Positions 35,246 to 44,705 are shown, counted from the stretch's first letter. The stretch is DNA of 64,000 bases from Marinobacter sp. LV10R510-11A (GCF_900215155.1 NZ_LT907980.1:3224001-3288000); one strand, 5' to 3'. Notes: generated by a model not told the origin, from the sequence alone. Translations and numbers: made by a program.

Positions 35246-36319
35246 CTATGCTAAACATCGTCGCCGGATTGTCGGCCCGGGCCACCGGCAAGGTCGCCGC
35301 CAAAGCGTGATGCCCATGGGCTCGCCACAACAGGGGCAAACGCGTTGTTTCCGGGGTTGGGTGACGATCCCGGGTAGCGCCACCTGCAAGCGCAACTGCA
35401 GCCGGTGTAAGGTTTTGCGGGCACCGCCGTGCAGGAACCCGTATTCCCGCACCCGTCGCAGCCCCTTGGGCAGGACATGCTGCAGAACCCGCCAGAGGAA
35501 CCGGCTCGCCGGTTCGGTCAGGGTCTGCCAGCGCCGGGTCTGGCTGTCCTGGTAGCGGAAGGTGACCTGCTCACCGTCGTAATCCACGATGTTCTGCTCC
35601 CGGAGCACACCACGATACAGATAGCGGGCCAGATAGGTCAGCGCCTGGTCGCCACGGCCGACCTGCTCGCACTGGGCGACCCAGTGTTTGGGAATCGATT
35701 CCGGCAAGGCAAAGCCTTGCTCGCGCATCCGGGTGAGGAATTTGGCGCGAAACACGGTGGCCAGGGCCCGGCCGTTGAACAGGTATCGCCCGGCCCGGGC
35801 GTGCCAGTGATGGCCCGTCAGCCCGCCCCCGGGGACCACGATGTGGACATGGGGGTGGAAAGCCAAGCGGCGGGAGTGGGTGTGCAACACCCCGACCAGC
35901 CCGAGCTGGTTGCCCAGGCGTTTATCGTTGCGGGCGAACTGGCACAGCGTCTCCCGGGCGGCCTGGAACAGAGCGTGACAGGTCCATCGGAGGTGGTGCC
36001 AGGCAAAGCCCCGCAACTGGGCCGGTAGGGTGAAGGTCACCAGGAAATAATCCACCGGCAACAGCTTCTGCCGCTGCCGGCCCAGCCATTGGCTGTTGGT
36101 GCCGTGCTGACAGGCAGGGCAACTGCGATGGCCGCAGGACGGGTACGCCTGTTGCACCTGCTGACAGGCGCGACAGTGATAGCGAACCTCGCCACAGTCC
36201 GGCGTATGGCAGGCCAGAATCGACCGCAGGGCGGCGTGATGCTCCGGTCGCATACGTGCCCCGACGTGCTGCTGCAGGCTGGCCTCATGATCGCGCAGAA
36301 TCTGCGCCAGGGTGATCAT
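35246..36319 (-). CDS. IS91-family HUH transposase, copy 1
   Basis: 357 residues: N-terminal zinc ribbon (CGEVRYHCRAC, CGHRSCPAC), HUH motif FHPHVHIVVPGGG and a catalytic Tyr in TYLARYLYRG. Rolling-circle-type transposase acting on single-stranded ends. ATGA overlap with the recombinase gene upstream couples the two. Confidence 0.93.
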   Translation of the reverse strand: MITLAQILRDHEASLQQHVGARMRPEHHAALRSILACHTPDCGEVRYHCRACQQVQQAYPSCGHRSCPACQHGTNSQWLGRQRQKLLPVDYFLVTFTLPAQLRGFAWHHLRWTCHALFQAARETLCQFARNDKRLGNQLGLVGVLHTHSRRLAFHPHVHIVVPGGGLTGHHWHARAGRYLFNGRALATVFRAKFLTRMREQGFALPESIPKHWVAQCEQVGRGDQALTYLARYLYRGVLREQNIVDYDGEQVTFRYQDSQTRRWQTLTEPASRFLWRVLQHVLPKGLRRVREYGFLHGGARKTLHRLQLRLQVALPGIVTQPRKQRVCPCCGEPMGITLWRRPCRWPGPTIRRRCLA

Positions 36320-37229
36320 GGGGTCACCCAGTCAACCTGCAGGCGCTCCACCAGAGCATTAATCATCAGGGCACTGTTCTGCTGGGCCTCATGGGTCATC
36401 CGGGTGTAGCGGGCGGTGGTCACCGGGCTGGCATGGCCGAGCAGGGTCTGAATTGAGCGCAGGTTCACTCCATTTTCCAGCAGATGGGTGGCAAAGCTAT
36501 GGCGCAGGGAATGAATGTGCACATTTTTGCGGATACCGCAGTCCAGAGCGACCTGCTTGATGGCCTTCTGCACTCCACCCCGGTCCATCACCCGGGGCTT
36601 GCCGGAGGTGGCAACCGACGCATACGGCGGGTGCCCCCCGGGAAACAGCAGGTCTGGATGACGGTGAGTGGCCCAATAGCGCCGCAAGGCCTTGAGTGTC
36701 ATCAGCGGTAAAGGCACGAAGCGATCCTTCTTGCCCTTGCCACAGCGCACATGCACCCGCTCAGGTGACTGTCGACATCGGCGATGGTCAGGTTCAGGGA
36801 CTCGCTCAGTCGCAGGCCCAGACTGTAGGTGGTGAGGAAATAGACCTGATAACTGAGTTTGCGTGTGCGACTAATCAGGCGCTCGACCTCCTTCAGGGAG
36901 AGCACGTCCTGCAGGGTCTGAACCTTGGGAGCCTTGACGATAGGGACGTATTCCCAGGGCTTGCGCAGTACATACTGATAGAAACTCTGCAACGCATTGC
37001 GGGCAATCTTGACCAGACTCCAGGACCGATGCTGGACCAGATGCATGAAATACTGCTGGAGCTGATCGGTGCTAAGCTGATCGGGACAGGTCTCGAAATA
37101 GTCGCAGACCTGTCGCAGGCAACGGGTGTACAGATCGATGGTCTTGGGGCTTTTGCCGCGCAGGGTGAGTTCGGTGAGGTAGCGTTGGTGCAGTGCTTGA
37201 AAACGGGCGTGTTCGTTGGCGTTCATCAC
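36316..37229 (-). pseudogene. Tyrosine recombinase of IS91-like copy 1, frameshifted
   Basis: Same gene as 41921-42835 but with one base missing between 36760 and 36761, splitting it into 37229-36702 and 36756-36316. The catalytic HxxR and Tyr half is thereby separated from its start. Confidence 0.9.
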
Positions 37230-37315
37230 ACTTCTCCTGACAAGCCCTCCAAAATGGAAGGGGTCAGAGAAGTACAGTCGAATTTGGCCTCTGCCGCGTA
37301 GCGGCTTCGTTCAAC

Positions 37316-37366
37316 AAGTCACGCCAGCGGACGCGCTAACGCGCGCCACTGCGTTCAGCGTTAGGT
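37316..37366 (+). other. attC, 3' part
   Basis: AAGTCACGCCAGCGGACGCG to GTTAGGT, the continuation of the attC cut by the IS91-like element. Confidence 0.7.
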
Positions 37367-37372
37367 GCAAAA

Positions 37373-38137
37373 ATGGATATAGAGCAGGCTATTGGAGAGC
37401 AACTAAAGCAATGGGGGTTTTCTGTTGAGAAAATTCCAGAATCTTTGGTATCCGGACAAAAAAGGCCTGACTATAAGGCTTGGACTGACACTGAAACCTA
37501 TCTGATTGAAGTTAAATCTCGTGAAGATGATCCTGAAGAAATGCAAGAGCGCGAGAATGTGCTTAATCAGGGCGATGTATATAGCGAGCATAAGCCGCTG
37601 ATTCGAAAAAATAGGGTTTCTGGCATCATCAGGTCTGCATATGATCAGCTCAAAGATTACGGCGAATCAGAATGGTTCAAAGTAGCGTGGCTATGTGCCA
37701 CCGGCAGCGCGCAGGAAGCAAAGTTTGAACAATTCAAAGCCACGCTTTATGGAACAACTCAAATTTTTGATTTAGATGGGGACGGTTATCATCGCGTCTG
37801 TTATTTTTTTCGGAACAGCGAATTTTTTCGTTATCGGAATGTGCTGGATGCAGCTCTGATTTCAACACATACTGGAGGCACCCTTTGCCTTAATCCACAC
37901 TCTCCCAAGTTTGAAGAAATCCGCTCATCAGCACTCGGAGGCAAGCTCGGTTCGGCTGTTATTGATCCAGTTGCGAGTGAAAGCGTGGGCGATGCCTATA
38001 TCGTAGATTCTGGTGTAGATCGAAACGATGAGAATGCAGTTCTTGAGTATCTGCGAGGAAAATACGATAGACCAAAACTAAATAAAATCGATCTTGGTTG
38101 GCATTCCGGGACCGTGCAAGAACCGTCAAGCACCTAA
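37373..38137 (+). CDS. PD-(D/E)XK nuclease-like protein
   Basis: 254 residues. D33 in RPDYKAW and E46-x-K48 in TYLIEVKSR give the D...ExK core of restriction-type nucleases; the N-terminal helix supplies the preceding acidic residue. The C-terminal 150 residues are unfamiliar. The ATG lies seven bases after the attC core GTTAGGT, so the AGGTG of the core may act as ribosome site. Restriction-like or defence role is inferred. Confidence 0.6.
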   Translation: MDIEQAIGEQLKQWGFSVEKIPESLVSGQKRPDYKAWTDTETYLIEVKSREDDPEEMQERENVLNQGDVYSEHKPLIRKNRVSGIIRSAYDQLKDYGESEWFKVAWLCATGSAQEAKFEQFKATLYGTTQIFDLDGDGYHRVCYFFRNSEFFRYRNVLDAALISTHTGGTLCLNPHSPKFEEIRSSALGGKLGSAVIDPVASESVGDAYIVDSGVDRNDENAVLEYLRGKYDRPKLNKIDLGWHSGTVQEPSST

Positions 38138-38903
38138 TCGGGTAGCCGGGGGTATCTAACCCCCAGCCCCCACAACACCCTGCATGCGGATCCGCACAGG
38201 GCGTTTCCCGAAAACGTTCAGAGTAAGATGGCCGATTACCTCCTCCTACCCCAATGATGGCTTCTGATTTTGCGCCAACGTTCCTCAGTCCGGTCGGACA
38301 TGGAATCGTTGAGCTGCACAGGCTCCTCATTGATTTTCGGGTTCAGGCCTTCACCCTGTCCCGACCATTACGACGGGCGTTTGGCTACTATGCCGTCTGC
38401 TGACTTCTGCTCAATCACCGGCGGGGTTACCCCTATCGGCGCTATCGGTGTCCACCTTATTCGCTCGCAACCGCCGATGGCAACGGCTGCGCCCAGGCTT
38501 GATCGACCAGTGGCCTGACTGGTAATTGACCGATCGCTCGTTGAGCAGATCTCCCCAGATAAGAACATGCACTGTAACTGCGCAACTGCATCATTTACGG
38601 TGGCCGTCAGATCACGCGGCTTCGTCGTCTTGTGCCAACTCGCCTCCGGCCTACGCCTCATATGATGTTCTTGTTCATCAGCTCGCAGTTTTGCTAGCGG
38701 CTTCCTCCAGACCGCTCCTCACGGATTGGCCCTTGCCATTCGCTAGTGGTTAGCGTTCAATCGGTAAAACCGGCTGAACGGTGACCTTCCCACAGGGGAC
38801 TTTCACCCCATTAGTTCATGCCCATGCTGGGCGTACACAAGTGGGTGAAGCTGACCGGTACTACGCTGCGCTCCGCACCGGCAGCTTACCCAAGGCGTTA
38901 TAC
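38131..38903 (+). other. attC interrupted by the group II intron
   Basis: R'' ACCTAAC is split at 38136/38837; R' is GTTATAC at 38897. Confidence 0.75.
38137..38836 (-). other. Group IIC-attC intron, shrunken
   Basis: Minus strand: begins GTACGCCCAGCATGGGC with GGGGTGAAAGTCCCC (typical 5' domain of class C introns). Ends with a domain V-like CCCTGTGCGG/CCGCATGCAGGG hairpin and CTACCCGAT. At 700 bp it is far shorter than a full 1.8-2 kb intron: the reverse transcriptase is reduced to an N-terminal fragment (about 38661-38500). Removing exactly 38137-38836 rebuilds a perfect attC core ACCTAAC. Confidence 0.75.
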
Positions 38904-38922
38904 AGACTAAGGAGAGTCTATT

Positions 38923-39600
38923 TTGGATTTGGCTAATGTAGTCCCGTGGGGGAGATCGTTCGAGGAATACCAGAAGATGTTCGGGTTGTCGGATGATGAT
39001 TTGAACAAGAGGATTCTGGGTTGTGGCGACGGCCCTGCAAGCTTCAATGCTGAGGCGACAGAGCGCGGATACCAAATCATTTCATGTGATCCGGTATATC
39101 AATTCAACGTTGAGGAAATTCGCCGCCGGATCGACGAGGTTTACCCTGAAATCATGGCCAAGATGCAACAGGGCGCAGACAGCTATATTTGGGACTCACT
39201 GGGTAGCGTTGAGCAGCTTGGCAAGGTTCGAATGGCCGCCATGTCGAGGTTTCTTTCTGACTTTGATATTGGCCGGCAGCAAGGACGGTATGTGCCAGCA
39301 TCCTTGCCTTCGTTGCCATTCCCTGATTTTGAATTCGATCTAGCGCTCTGCTCTCACTTTCTTTTTCTCTACAGTGACCATGTAGATGCGGCAGCTCACC
39401 TGGCATCAATGCGGGAGCTGTGTAGAACTGCCTCCGAGGTTCGAGTTTTTCCTGTTGTCTCGTTGGATGGAAAGACCTCAAGGCATTTGGATTTTGTCAT
39501 GACAGCATTAGCCGATGACGGAATCGCTGTCTCGTTGCAGCCTGTCAGCTATCGCTTTCAAAAAGGCTCCACTGAGATGTTGGTGGCGAAGTCTGTATAA
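38923..39600 (+). CDS. SAM-dependent methyltransferase-like protein
   Basis: 225 residues from a TTG start with AAGGAG 8 bp upstream. ILGCGDGPASFNAEATERGYQIISCDP is the SAM-binding loop followed by an acidic ribose ligand; FDLALCSHFLFLYSD is motif IV-like. Substrate unknown; the family is often annotated as a hypothetical SAM-dependent methyltransferase on integrons. Confidence 0.7.
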   Translation: MDLANVVPWGRSFEEYQKMFGLSDDDLNKRILGCGDGPASFNAEATERGYQIISCDPVYQFNVEEIRRRIDEVYPEIMAKMQQGADSYIWDSLGSVEQLGKVRMAAMSRFLSDFDIGRQQGRYVPASLPSLPFPDFEFDLALCSHFLFLYSDHVDAAAHLASMRELCRTASEVRVFPVVSLDGKTSRHLDFVMTALADDGIAVSLQPVSYRFQKGSTEMLVAKSV

Positions 39601-39664
39601 CCAGTGGCTGTTGGCGGACGCACCTACGCTGCGCTCCGGCTCGCCGCAAAGCCAAGCGTTATAA
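39595..39664 (+). other. attC
   Basis: R'' GTATAAC to R' GTTATAA; same type as the higBA attC. Confidence 0.85.
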
Positions 39665-39682
39665 ATCAGGGGAAAGTTTGTA

Positions 39683-40609
39683 GTGATACCCAAGCATGAC
39701 CAAATTCGTATCCCGGCTTTGTCGCTCTTGGCTAAGCGCGGTCAGCTGAAGCTGCGTGAGTTCGAAGCTCCGCTTGCCAAGCACTTTGGTTTGTCCGATG
39801 ACGAAGTCCATGAAGAGTATGAGTCGGGTAACGGTAAAATTTTCTACGACCGTATCAGTTGGGCTCTGAGCTACATGAATATGGCGGGGTTGTTAAGCAA
39901 GCCCAAGCGCGGTGTTTACGGAATCAGCGATCTCGGCATGGAAAGGCTCAAGACTCCAGAGTCAGTCAACCAGTTTATCGCTTCAGAGTTCGCCAAGAAG
40001 CAAGAGAATAAGCCAAACAAGTCAAATAAGGTGGCGCTCGACGAGACAAGCCTCACTCCACAAGAAGAGCTCTACGAGTCGGCTAAGAAGATTCGCGAGG
40101 CTCGGTATCAAGAGCTCATCGATACCATCCTTTCTAAGAAGCCACGCGAGTTCGAGAATCTGGTCGTTTTGCTTCTCCAAAAGATGGGTTACGGCGGCGA
40201 GGTCAAGCAATCTGGTGCGGTCACGCCTTACACTAACGACGGTGGTATTGATGGCATTATTAAAGAAGACGTACTCGGCTTCGGCCGCATCCATATTCAG
40301 GCAAAACGGTATGCCCAAGCAGCCAGCGTAGGTAGGCCGGAAATTCAGAGCTTTGTCGGAGCGCTCGCTGTCGCACAGTCAAACAAAGGCGTTTTCATTA
40401 CAACATCGTTCTTCTCAAAGGGTGCTCTTCAGTACGCCGAGGGTCTGAACGGTAGCACCACTCTCATACTCATAGATGGCGAAACACTAGCTGAGTATCT
40501 GTATGAGTACGGTGTCGGCGTACAGGTCGAGCACACGGTTCAAATCAAAAGGCTCGATAGCGAGTTCTGGGATTCCATAGAGAATGAGGCTGGCGGGCCT
40601 GATTTATAA
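39683..40609 (+). CDS. mrr: Mrr-type restriction endonuclease
   Basis: 308 residues from a GTG start. Winged-helix N-terminal domain (about 1-95, KRGVYGISDLGMERL) and a Mrr_cat domain (about 155-285) with E158 in FENLVVLLLQKMGY, D190 in DGGIDGII and Q206-A-K208 in HIQAKRY, the D...QxK variant of the PD-(D/E)XK core. Mrr cuts DNA carrying methylated bases. Complete, so potentially active. Confidence 0.92.
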   Translation: MIPKHDQIRIPALSLLAKRGQLKLREFEAPLAKHFGLSDDEVHEEYESGNGKIFYDRISWALSYMNMAGLLSKPKRGVYGISDLGMERLKTPESVNQFIASEFAKKQENKPNKSNKVALDETSLTPQEELYESAKKIREARYQELIDTILSKKPREFENLVVLLLQKMGYGGEVKQSGAVTPYTNDGGIDGIIKEDVLGFGRIHIQAKRYAQAASVGRPEIQSFVGALAVAQSNKGVFITTSFFSKGALQYAEGLNGSTTLILIDGETLAEYLYEYGVGVQVEHTVQIKRLDSEFWDSIENEAGGPDL

Positions 40610-40610
40610 C
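40604..40610 (+). other. attC R'' core, interrupted (3' part at 42922)
   Basis: TATAAC followed directly by the second IS91-like element. Confidence 0.7.
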
Positions 40611-40850
40611 AAATAAGGATAGGTCGCGCGCAGCCGCGACCTGATCCGGTGTTGGACGAGCCCGGTGCTTCTCTATTAAGGAAATATCGTCGGCGAACTG
40701 AGGGGTGGTTTGGCCCTGGCATTGGGCGGTGATTTTCGTCAGGCCAGAAGTTCCCGTGACCCTCGGTGGAACCGATAGCCGATCTGTCCTGGTGGTGTCA
40801 TAGGATGCTCTGATCTCTCCCTGTGAGGTGCATGTCGGACGGATGTGGGC

Positions 40851-41924
40851 CTATGCCAGACATCGTCGTCGGGTTATCAGCACGGGCCACCGGCAGGGGC
40901 GCCGCCAAAGCGTGATGCCCATGGGCTCGCCACAGCAGGGGCAAATGCGTTGTTTCCGGGGTTGGGTGACGATCCCGGGTAGCGCGACCCGCAAGAGCCA
41001 CTGCAGCCGGTGTAAGGTTTTGCGGGCACCGCCGTGCAGGAACCCGTATTCCCGCACCCGTCGCAGCCCCTTGGGCAGGACATGCTGCAGAACCCGCCAG
41101 AGGAACCGGCTCGCCGGTTCGGTCAGGGTCTGCCAGCGCCGGGTCTGGCTGTCCTGGTAGCGGAAGGTGACCTGCTCACCGTCGTAATCCACGATGTTCT
41201 GCTCCCGGAGCACACCACGATACAGATAGCGGGCCAGATAGGTCAGCGCCTGGTCGCCACGGCCGACCTGCTCGCACTGGGCGACCCAGTGTTTGGGAAT
41301 CGATTCCGGCAAGGCAAAGCCTTGCTCGCGCATCCGGGTGAGGAATTTGGCGCGAAACACGGTGGCCAGGGCCCGGCCGTTGAACAGGTATCGCCCGGCC
41401 CGGGCGTGCCAGTGATGGCCCGTCAGCCCGCCCCCGGGGACCACGATGTGGACATGGGGGTGGAAAGCCAAGCGGCGGGAGTGGGTGTGCAACACCCCGA
41501 CCAGCCCGAGCTGGTTGCCCAGGCGTTTATCGTTGCGGGCGAACTGGCACAGCGTCTCCCGGGCGGCCTGGAACAGAGCGTGACAGGTCCATCGGAGGTG
41601 GTGCCAGGCAAAGCCCCGCAACTGGGCCGGTAGGGTGAAGGTCACCAGGAAATAATCCACCGGCAACAGCTTCTGCCGCTGCCGGCCCAGCCATTGGCTG
41701 TTGGTGCTGTGCTGACAGGCAGGGCAACTGCGATGGCCGCAGGACGGGTACGCCTGTTGCACCTGCTGACAGGCGCGACAGTGATAGCGAACCTCGCCAC
41801 AGTCCGGCGTATGGCAGGCCAGAATCGACCGCAGGGCGGCGTGATGTTCCGGTCGCATACGTGCCCCGACGTGCTGCTTCAGGCTGGCCTCATGATCGCG
41901 CAGAATCTGCGCCAGGGTGATCAT
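40851..41924 (-). CDS. IS91-family HUH transposase, copy 2
   Basis: 357 residues, nearly identical to copy 1, with the same zinc ribbon, HUH and Tyr motifs. Coupled by ATGA overlap to the intact recombinase. Confidence 0.93.
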   Translation of the reverse strand: MITLAQILRDHEASLKQHVGARMRPEHHAALRSILACHTPDCGEVRYHCRACQQVQQAYPSCGHRSCPACQHSTNSQWLGRQRQKLLPVDYFLVTFTLPAQLRGFAWHHLRWTCHALFQAARETLCQFARNDKRLGNQLGLVGVLHTHSRRLAFHPHVHIVVPGGGLTGHHWHARAGRYLFNGRALATVFRAKFLTRMREQGFALPESIPKHWVAQCEQVGRGDQALTYLARYLYRGVLREQNIVDYDGEQVTFRYQDSQTRRWQTLTEPASRFLWRVLQHVLPKGLRRVREYGFLHGGARKTLHRLQWLLRVALPGIVTQPRKQRICPCCGEPMGITLWRRPCRWPVLITRRRCLA

Positions 41925-42835
41925 GGGGTCACCCAGTCAACCTGCAGGCGCTCCACCAGAGCATTAATCATCAGGGCACTGTTCTGCTGGGCCTCATGGG
42001 TCATCCGGGTGTAGCGGGCGGTGGTCACCGGGCTGGCATGGCCGAGCAGGGTCTGAATTGAGCGCAGGTTAACCCCATTTTCCAGCAGATGGGTGGCAAA
42101 GCTATGGCGCAGGGAATGAATGTGCACATTTTTGCGGATACCGCAGTCCAGAGCGACCTGTTTGATGGCCTTCTGCACTCCACCCCGGTCCATCACCCGG
42201 GGCTTGCCGGAGGTGGCAACCGACGCATACGGCGGGTGTCCCCCGGGAAACAGCAGGTCCGGATGACGGTGAGTGGCCCAATAGCGCCGCAAGGCCTTGA
42301 GTGTCATCAGCGGTAAAGGCACGAAGCGATCCTTCTTGCCCTTGCCACAGCGCACATGCACCCGCATCAGGTGACTGTCGACATCGGCGATGGTCAGGTT
42401 CAGGGACTCGCTCAGTCGCAGGCCCAGACTGTAGGTGGTGAGGAAATAGACCTGATAACTGAGTTTGCGTGTGCGACTAATCAGGCGCTCGACCTCCTTC
42501 AGGGAGAGCACGTCCTGCAGGGTCTGAACCTTGGGGGCCTTGACGATAGGGACGTATTCCCAGGGCTTGCGCAGTACATACTGATAGAAACTCTGCAACG
42601 CATTGCGGGCAATCTTGACCAGACTCCAGGACCGATGCTGGACCAGATGCATGAAATACTGCTGGAGCTGATCGGTGCTAAGCTGATCGGGACAGGTCTG
42701 GAAATAGTCGCAGATCTGTCGCAGGCAACGGGTGTACAGATCGATGGTCTTGGGGCTTTTGCCGCGCAGGGTGAGTTCGGTGAGGTAGCGTTGGTGCAGT
42801 GCTTGAAAACGAGCGTGTTCGTTAGCGTTCATCAC
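41921..42835 (-). CDS. Tyrosine recombinase of the IS91-like element
   Basis: 304 residues, XerC/D-like: core-binding domain (about 1-95), catalytic domain with Arg in LGLRLSESLNL, HSLRHSFATHLLE and Tyr in TTARYTRMT. No IntI-specific extra helix. A recombinase paired with a HUH transposase occurs in some IS91 relatives. Its role is unknown; the site choice in attC makes it of interest. Confidence 0.92.
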   Translation of the reverse strand: MMNANEHARFQALHQRYLTELTLRGKSPKTIDLYTRCLRQICDYFQTCPDQLSTDQLQQYFMHLVQHRSWSLVKIARNALQSFYQYVLRKPWEYVPIVKAPKVQTLQDVLSLKEVERLISRTRKLSYQVYFLTTYSLGLRLSESLNLTIADVDSHLMRVHVRCGKGKKDRFVPLPLMTLKALRRYWATHRHPDLLFPGGHPPYASVATSGKPRVMDRGGVQKAIKQVALDCGIRKNVHIHSLRHSFATHLLENGVNLRSIQTLLGHASPVTTARYTRMTHEAQQNSALMINALVERLQVDWVTP

Positions 42836-42921
42836 ACTTCTCCTGACAAGCCCTCCAAAATGGAAGGGGTCAGAGAAGTACAGTCGAATTTGGCCTCTGC
42901 CGCGTAGCGGCTTCGTTCAAC

Positions 42922-42998
42922 CAGTCAATCAAGTTCGTTCCCGGCCTGGCGGCCGTCCACCGGACGGCTTTTAGCCGCCGCTTATCTCAGCGTTATGC
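42922..42998 (+). other. attC, 3' part
   Basis: CAGTCAATCAAGTTCGTTCC to R' GTTATGC, continuation of the Mrr-cassette attC. Confidence 0.8.
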
Positions 42999-43082
42999 TC
43001 TGGCGGGAGCCATCGTTTTTTGGTAGTTTCTGAGCAGTCCATGAGGACATCATCGATAAAACAGACCAAAGGGAGATTGGGC

Positions 43083-43403
43083 GTGGATTACTACGATAGA
43101 GAATACATATCTGCAGTTATTAACTATTTTTGGGGGGACGGCGCAGCATCGCCTCAGTCAGTAAATGAGAGATCTGCAGAGGTGATTTACAAAGCAGTCT
43201 CTGAAGCGCAGGCGTGTTCTGCATCAATGGATCTCGTTCCAAGACCCAGTGGTGGCAAACCGGGGATCTCATACATAGTTAAACAGATTGCAAGCATTGG
43301 TAAGAATATAATCTCTGGAAACACATCGGTTTACCATGTTTGTAAGGTCAAAATTAGCGCAAGCTATAAATCTGAAATAATTATGGCATTAAAAGGAATT
43401 TGA
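43083..43403 (+). CDS. Hypothetical protein, about 106 aa
   Basis: Start uncertain: GTG 43083 has GGGAG upstream; ATG 43041 or TTG 43020 are also in frame. VDYYDREYISAVINYFWGDG and a C-terminal strand-rich part. Unrecognised. It is two bases ahead of the next gene, so one two-gene cassette. Confidence 0.5.
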   Translation: MDYYDREYISAVINYFWGDGAASPQSVNERSAEVIYKAVSEAQACSASMDLVPRPSGGKPGISYIVKQIASIGKNIISGNTSVYHVCKVKISASYKSEIIMALKGI

Positions 43404-43404
43404 A

Positions 43405-43902
43405 ATGTTAAAACTCGGACTTTCTGTTCTTCTGTTATTGTTTTCTATTAGCGCATTTTCAAAGACAGATATTGAGCTGGTTTACTCAGGTATCAGATTT
43501 AAAATCCCCGGGAACTTCTCCGTGGTGGGTGATGCAGGAGATAACCAAAACATTTTAATATTCAGGTATGGGGATGAGTTGGGCAAGAGGTTCTTGGCTT
43601 TTTCAGATATGACGAATGATCAAACTATTAATTATGGGTGTCTCCCTAGTGTTTTCTTTAATAATGTTTTCTTCGATATTGATAAATCTGGATGTAATCA
43701 GGATAATATTAAGTTAATGCAAGAGTCCTTTGTGGAAGGTCGGCAAGTTGAGACGTGGTCTTCAAATGAATATTCTATCGTGTACTCCGGTGATAAAGAA
43801 AAGTCATACATCTTTATAATCGGAGATAACGGCAAACTTTTGAAGGTGGATTCAGATTTTCTGGATAACGAATCTTTCAAAAAAATGGTTAGAGGTATAT
43901 AA
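43405..43902 (+). CDS. Secreted hypothetical protein, 165 aa
   Basis: N-terminal signal peptide (LGLSVLLLLFSISAFS) then a beta-rich domain with two Cys (YGCLPS, KSGCNQ) that could form a disulfide. Very AT-rich compared with neighbours. Function unknown; paired with the gene before it. Confidence 0.55.
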   Translation: MLKLGLSVLLLLFSISAFSKTDIELVYSGIRFKIPGNFSVVGDAGDNQNILIFRYGDELGKRFLAFSDMTNDQTINYGCLPSVFFNNVFFDIDKSGCNQDNIKLMQESFVEGRQVETWSSNEYSIVYSGDKEKSYIFIIGDNGKLLKVDSDFLDNESFKKMVRGI

Positions 43903-43933
43903 GAAGGGTCATCCTGATACCTATTTCTTCATA

Positions 43934-44005
43934 GCATAACCAAGGGCTCCAGCCGACCGGTTTTCCGCTGTCGCTCCAAACCGGCGGCTGAGCCCGGCGT
44001 TAAAC
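43934..44005 (+). other. attC
   Basis: R'' GCATAAC to R' GTTAAAC, arms CCGGTTT / AAACCGG. Confidence 0.85.
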
Positions 44006-44027
44006 CCCACATAGGACCCTCCGCAGT

Positions 44028-44705
44028 ATGTCTATTCAAGCTGTGCTCTTCGATCACGACGGAACACTTGTCAACTCCGAACCGGTTCACCTAGGACTTT
44101 GGAATTCGGTTCTTAGTACATACGGGTTTCAGTTGTCAGATCAACAGTACAAGGACTTGTATGCTGGCGTTCCGACCCCCGCGAATGCATCCGACTTAGT
44201 CAGTAGGTTTGGCCTCCCGACCGATGCCATCGCCCTTGTGGAAGCGAAGAACCTTGAAACCACGCGGTATCTTAAGCGGCAATCTTTTCCTTTGATGCCA
44301 GGCGTTGCCCAAACAATTTCGTCTTTCCATCGACTAGGCTTAAAACTCGGCGTTGTCACCGGAGCGAGCGCGAATGGCGTGCGTGTAACGTTACGTGCCA
44401 ACGAGTTCGAGCCGCTATTTAGTCTTACTGTTTCAGGCGACGATGTGCTCAAAAGCAAACCTGAACCAGATTGCTATCTGCTGGCTCTTGAGCGCCTTTC
44501 CCTGAAGCCAGAAGATTGTGTAGCGATCGAGGATACGGAGCATGGACTGCGCGCAGCGGCGATGGCCGGCATCAGATGCCTCGCCATTCCTACCGAAATG
44601 TCTAGGCACCACGATTTCTCTTTAGCCTCAGCGGTTTTGCCAAATATGAATGCAGCATGTGATTATATCCAAAGGGTCTACTTGAATAGTGCACGTGGGG
44701 CTTAA
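44028..44705 (+). CDS. HAD-superfamily phosphatase
   Basis: 225 residues. Motif I FDHDGTLVNSEP (nucleophile D and acid D), motif II VVTGAS, motif III Lys in KSKPEPD and motif IV AIEDTEHGLRAA, of the beta-phosphoglucomutase/phosphoglycolate phosphatase subfamily with a helical cap. Substrate not predictable. Confidence 0.92.
   Translation: MSIQAVLFDHDGTLVNSEPVHLGLWNSVLSTYGFQLSDQQYKDLYAGVPTPANASDLVSRFGLPTDAIALVEAKNLETTRYLKRQSFPLMPGVAQTISSFHRLGLKLGVVTGASANGVRVTLRANEFEPLFSLTVSGDDVLKSKPEPDCYLLALERLSLKPEDCVAIEDTEHGLRAAAMAGIRCLAIPTEMSRHHDFSLASAVLPNMNAACDYIQRVYLNSARGA

Larger units (their letters stand above)
35006..37315 (-). mobile_element. IS91-like element with tyrosine recombinase, copy 1
   Basis: 2310 bp, nearly identical to copy 2 at 40611. 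Both copies begin AAATAAGGATAGG right after an attC TAAC and end CGTTCAAC at the resumption of the attC. A hairpin (GGTCGCG / CGCGACC) lies at the left end, followed by GTTGGAC. It holds a HUH transposase and, in this copy, a frameshifted recombinase. Confidence 0.8.
40611..42921 (-). mobile_element. IS91-like element with tyrosine recombinase, copy 2 (intact)
   Basis: 2311 bp, one base longer than copy 1 because its recombinase frame is intact. Same left (AAATAAGGATAGG) and right (CGTTCAAC) ends, again at an attC R'' core. The two copies bracket 3.3 kb with the PD-(D/E)XK, methyltransferase and Mrr cassettes. Confidence 0.82.

Noticed and set aside
35429..36028. 199-codon frame on the plus strand in both IS91-like copies (also 41034-41633)
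   Set aside because: Antisense to the HUH transposase; conserved only because the element is duplicated.
38368..38661. 97-codon minus-strand frame in the 700-bp intron
   Set aside because: Only its first part resembles the N-terminus of an intron reverse transcriptase; the rest is out of register. Kept as an intron remnant, not a gene.
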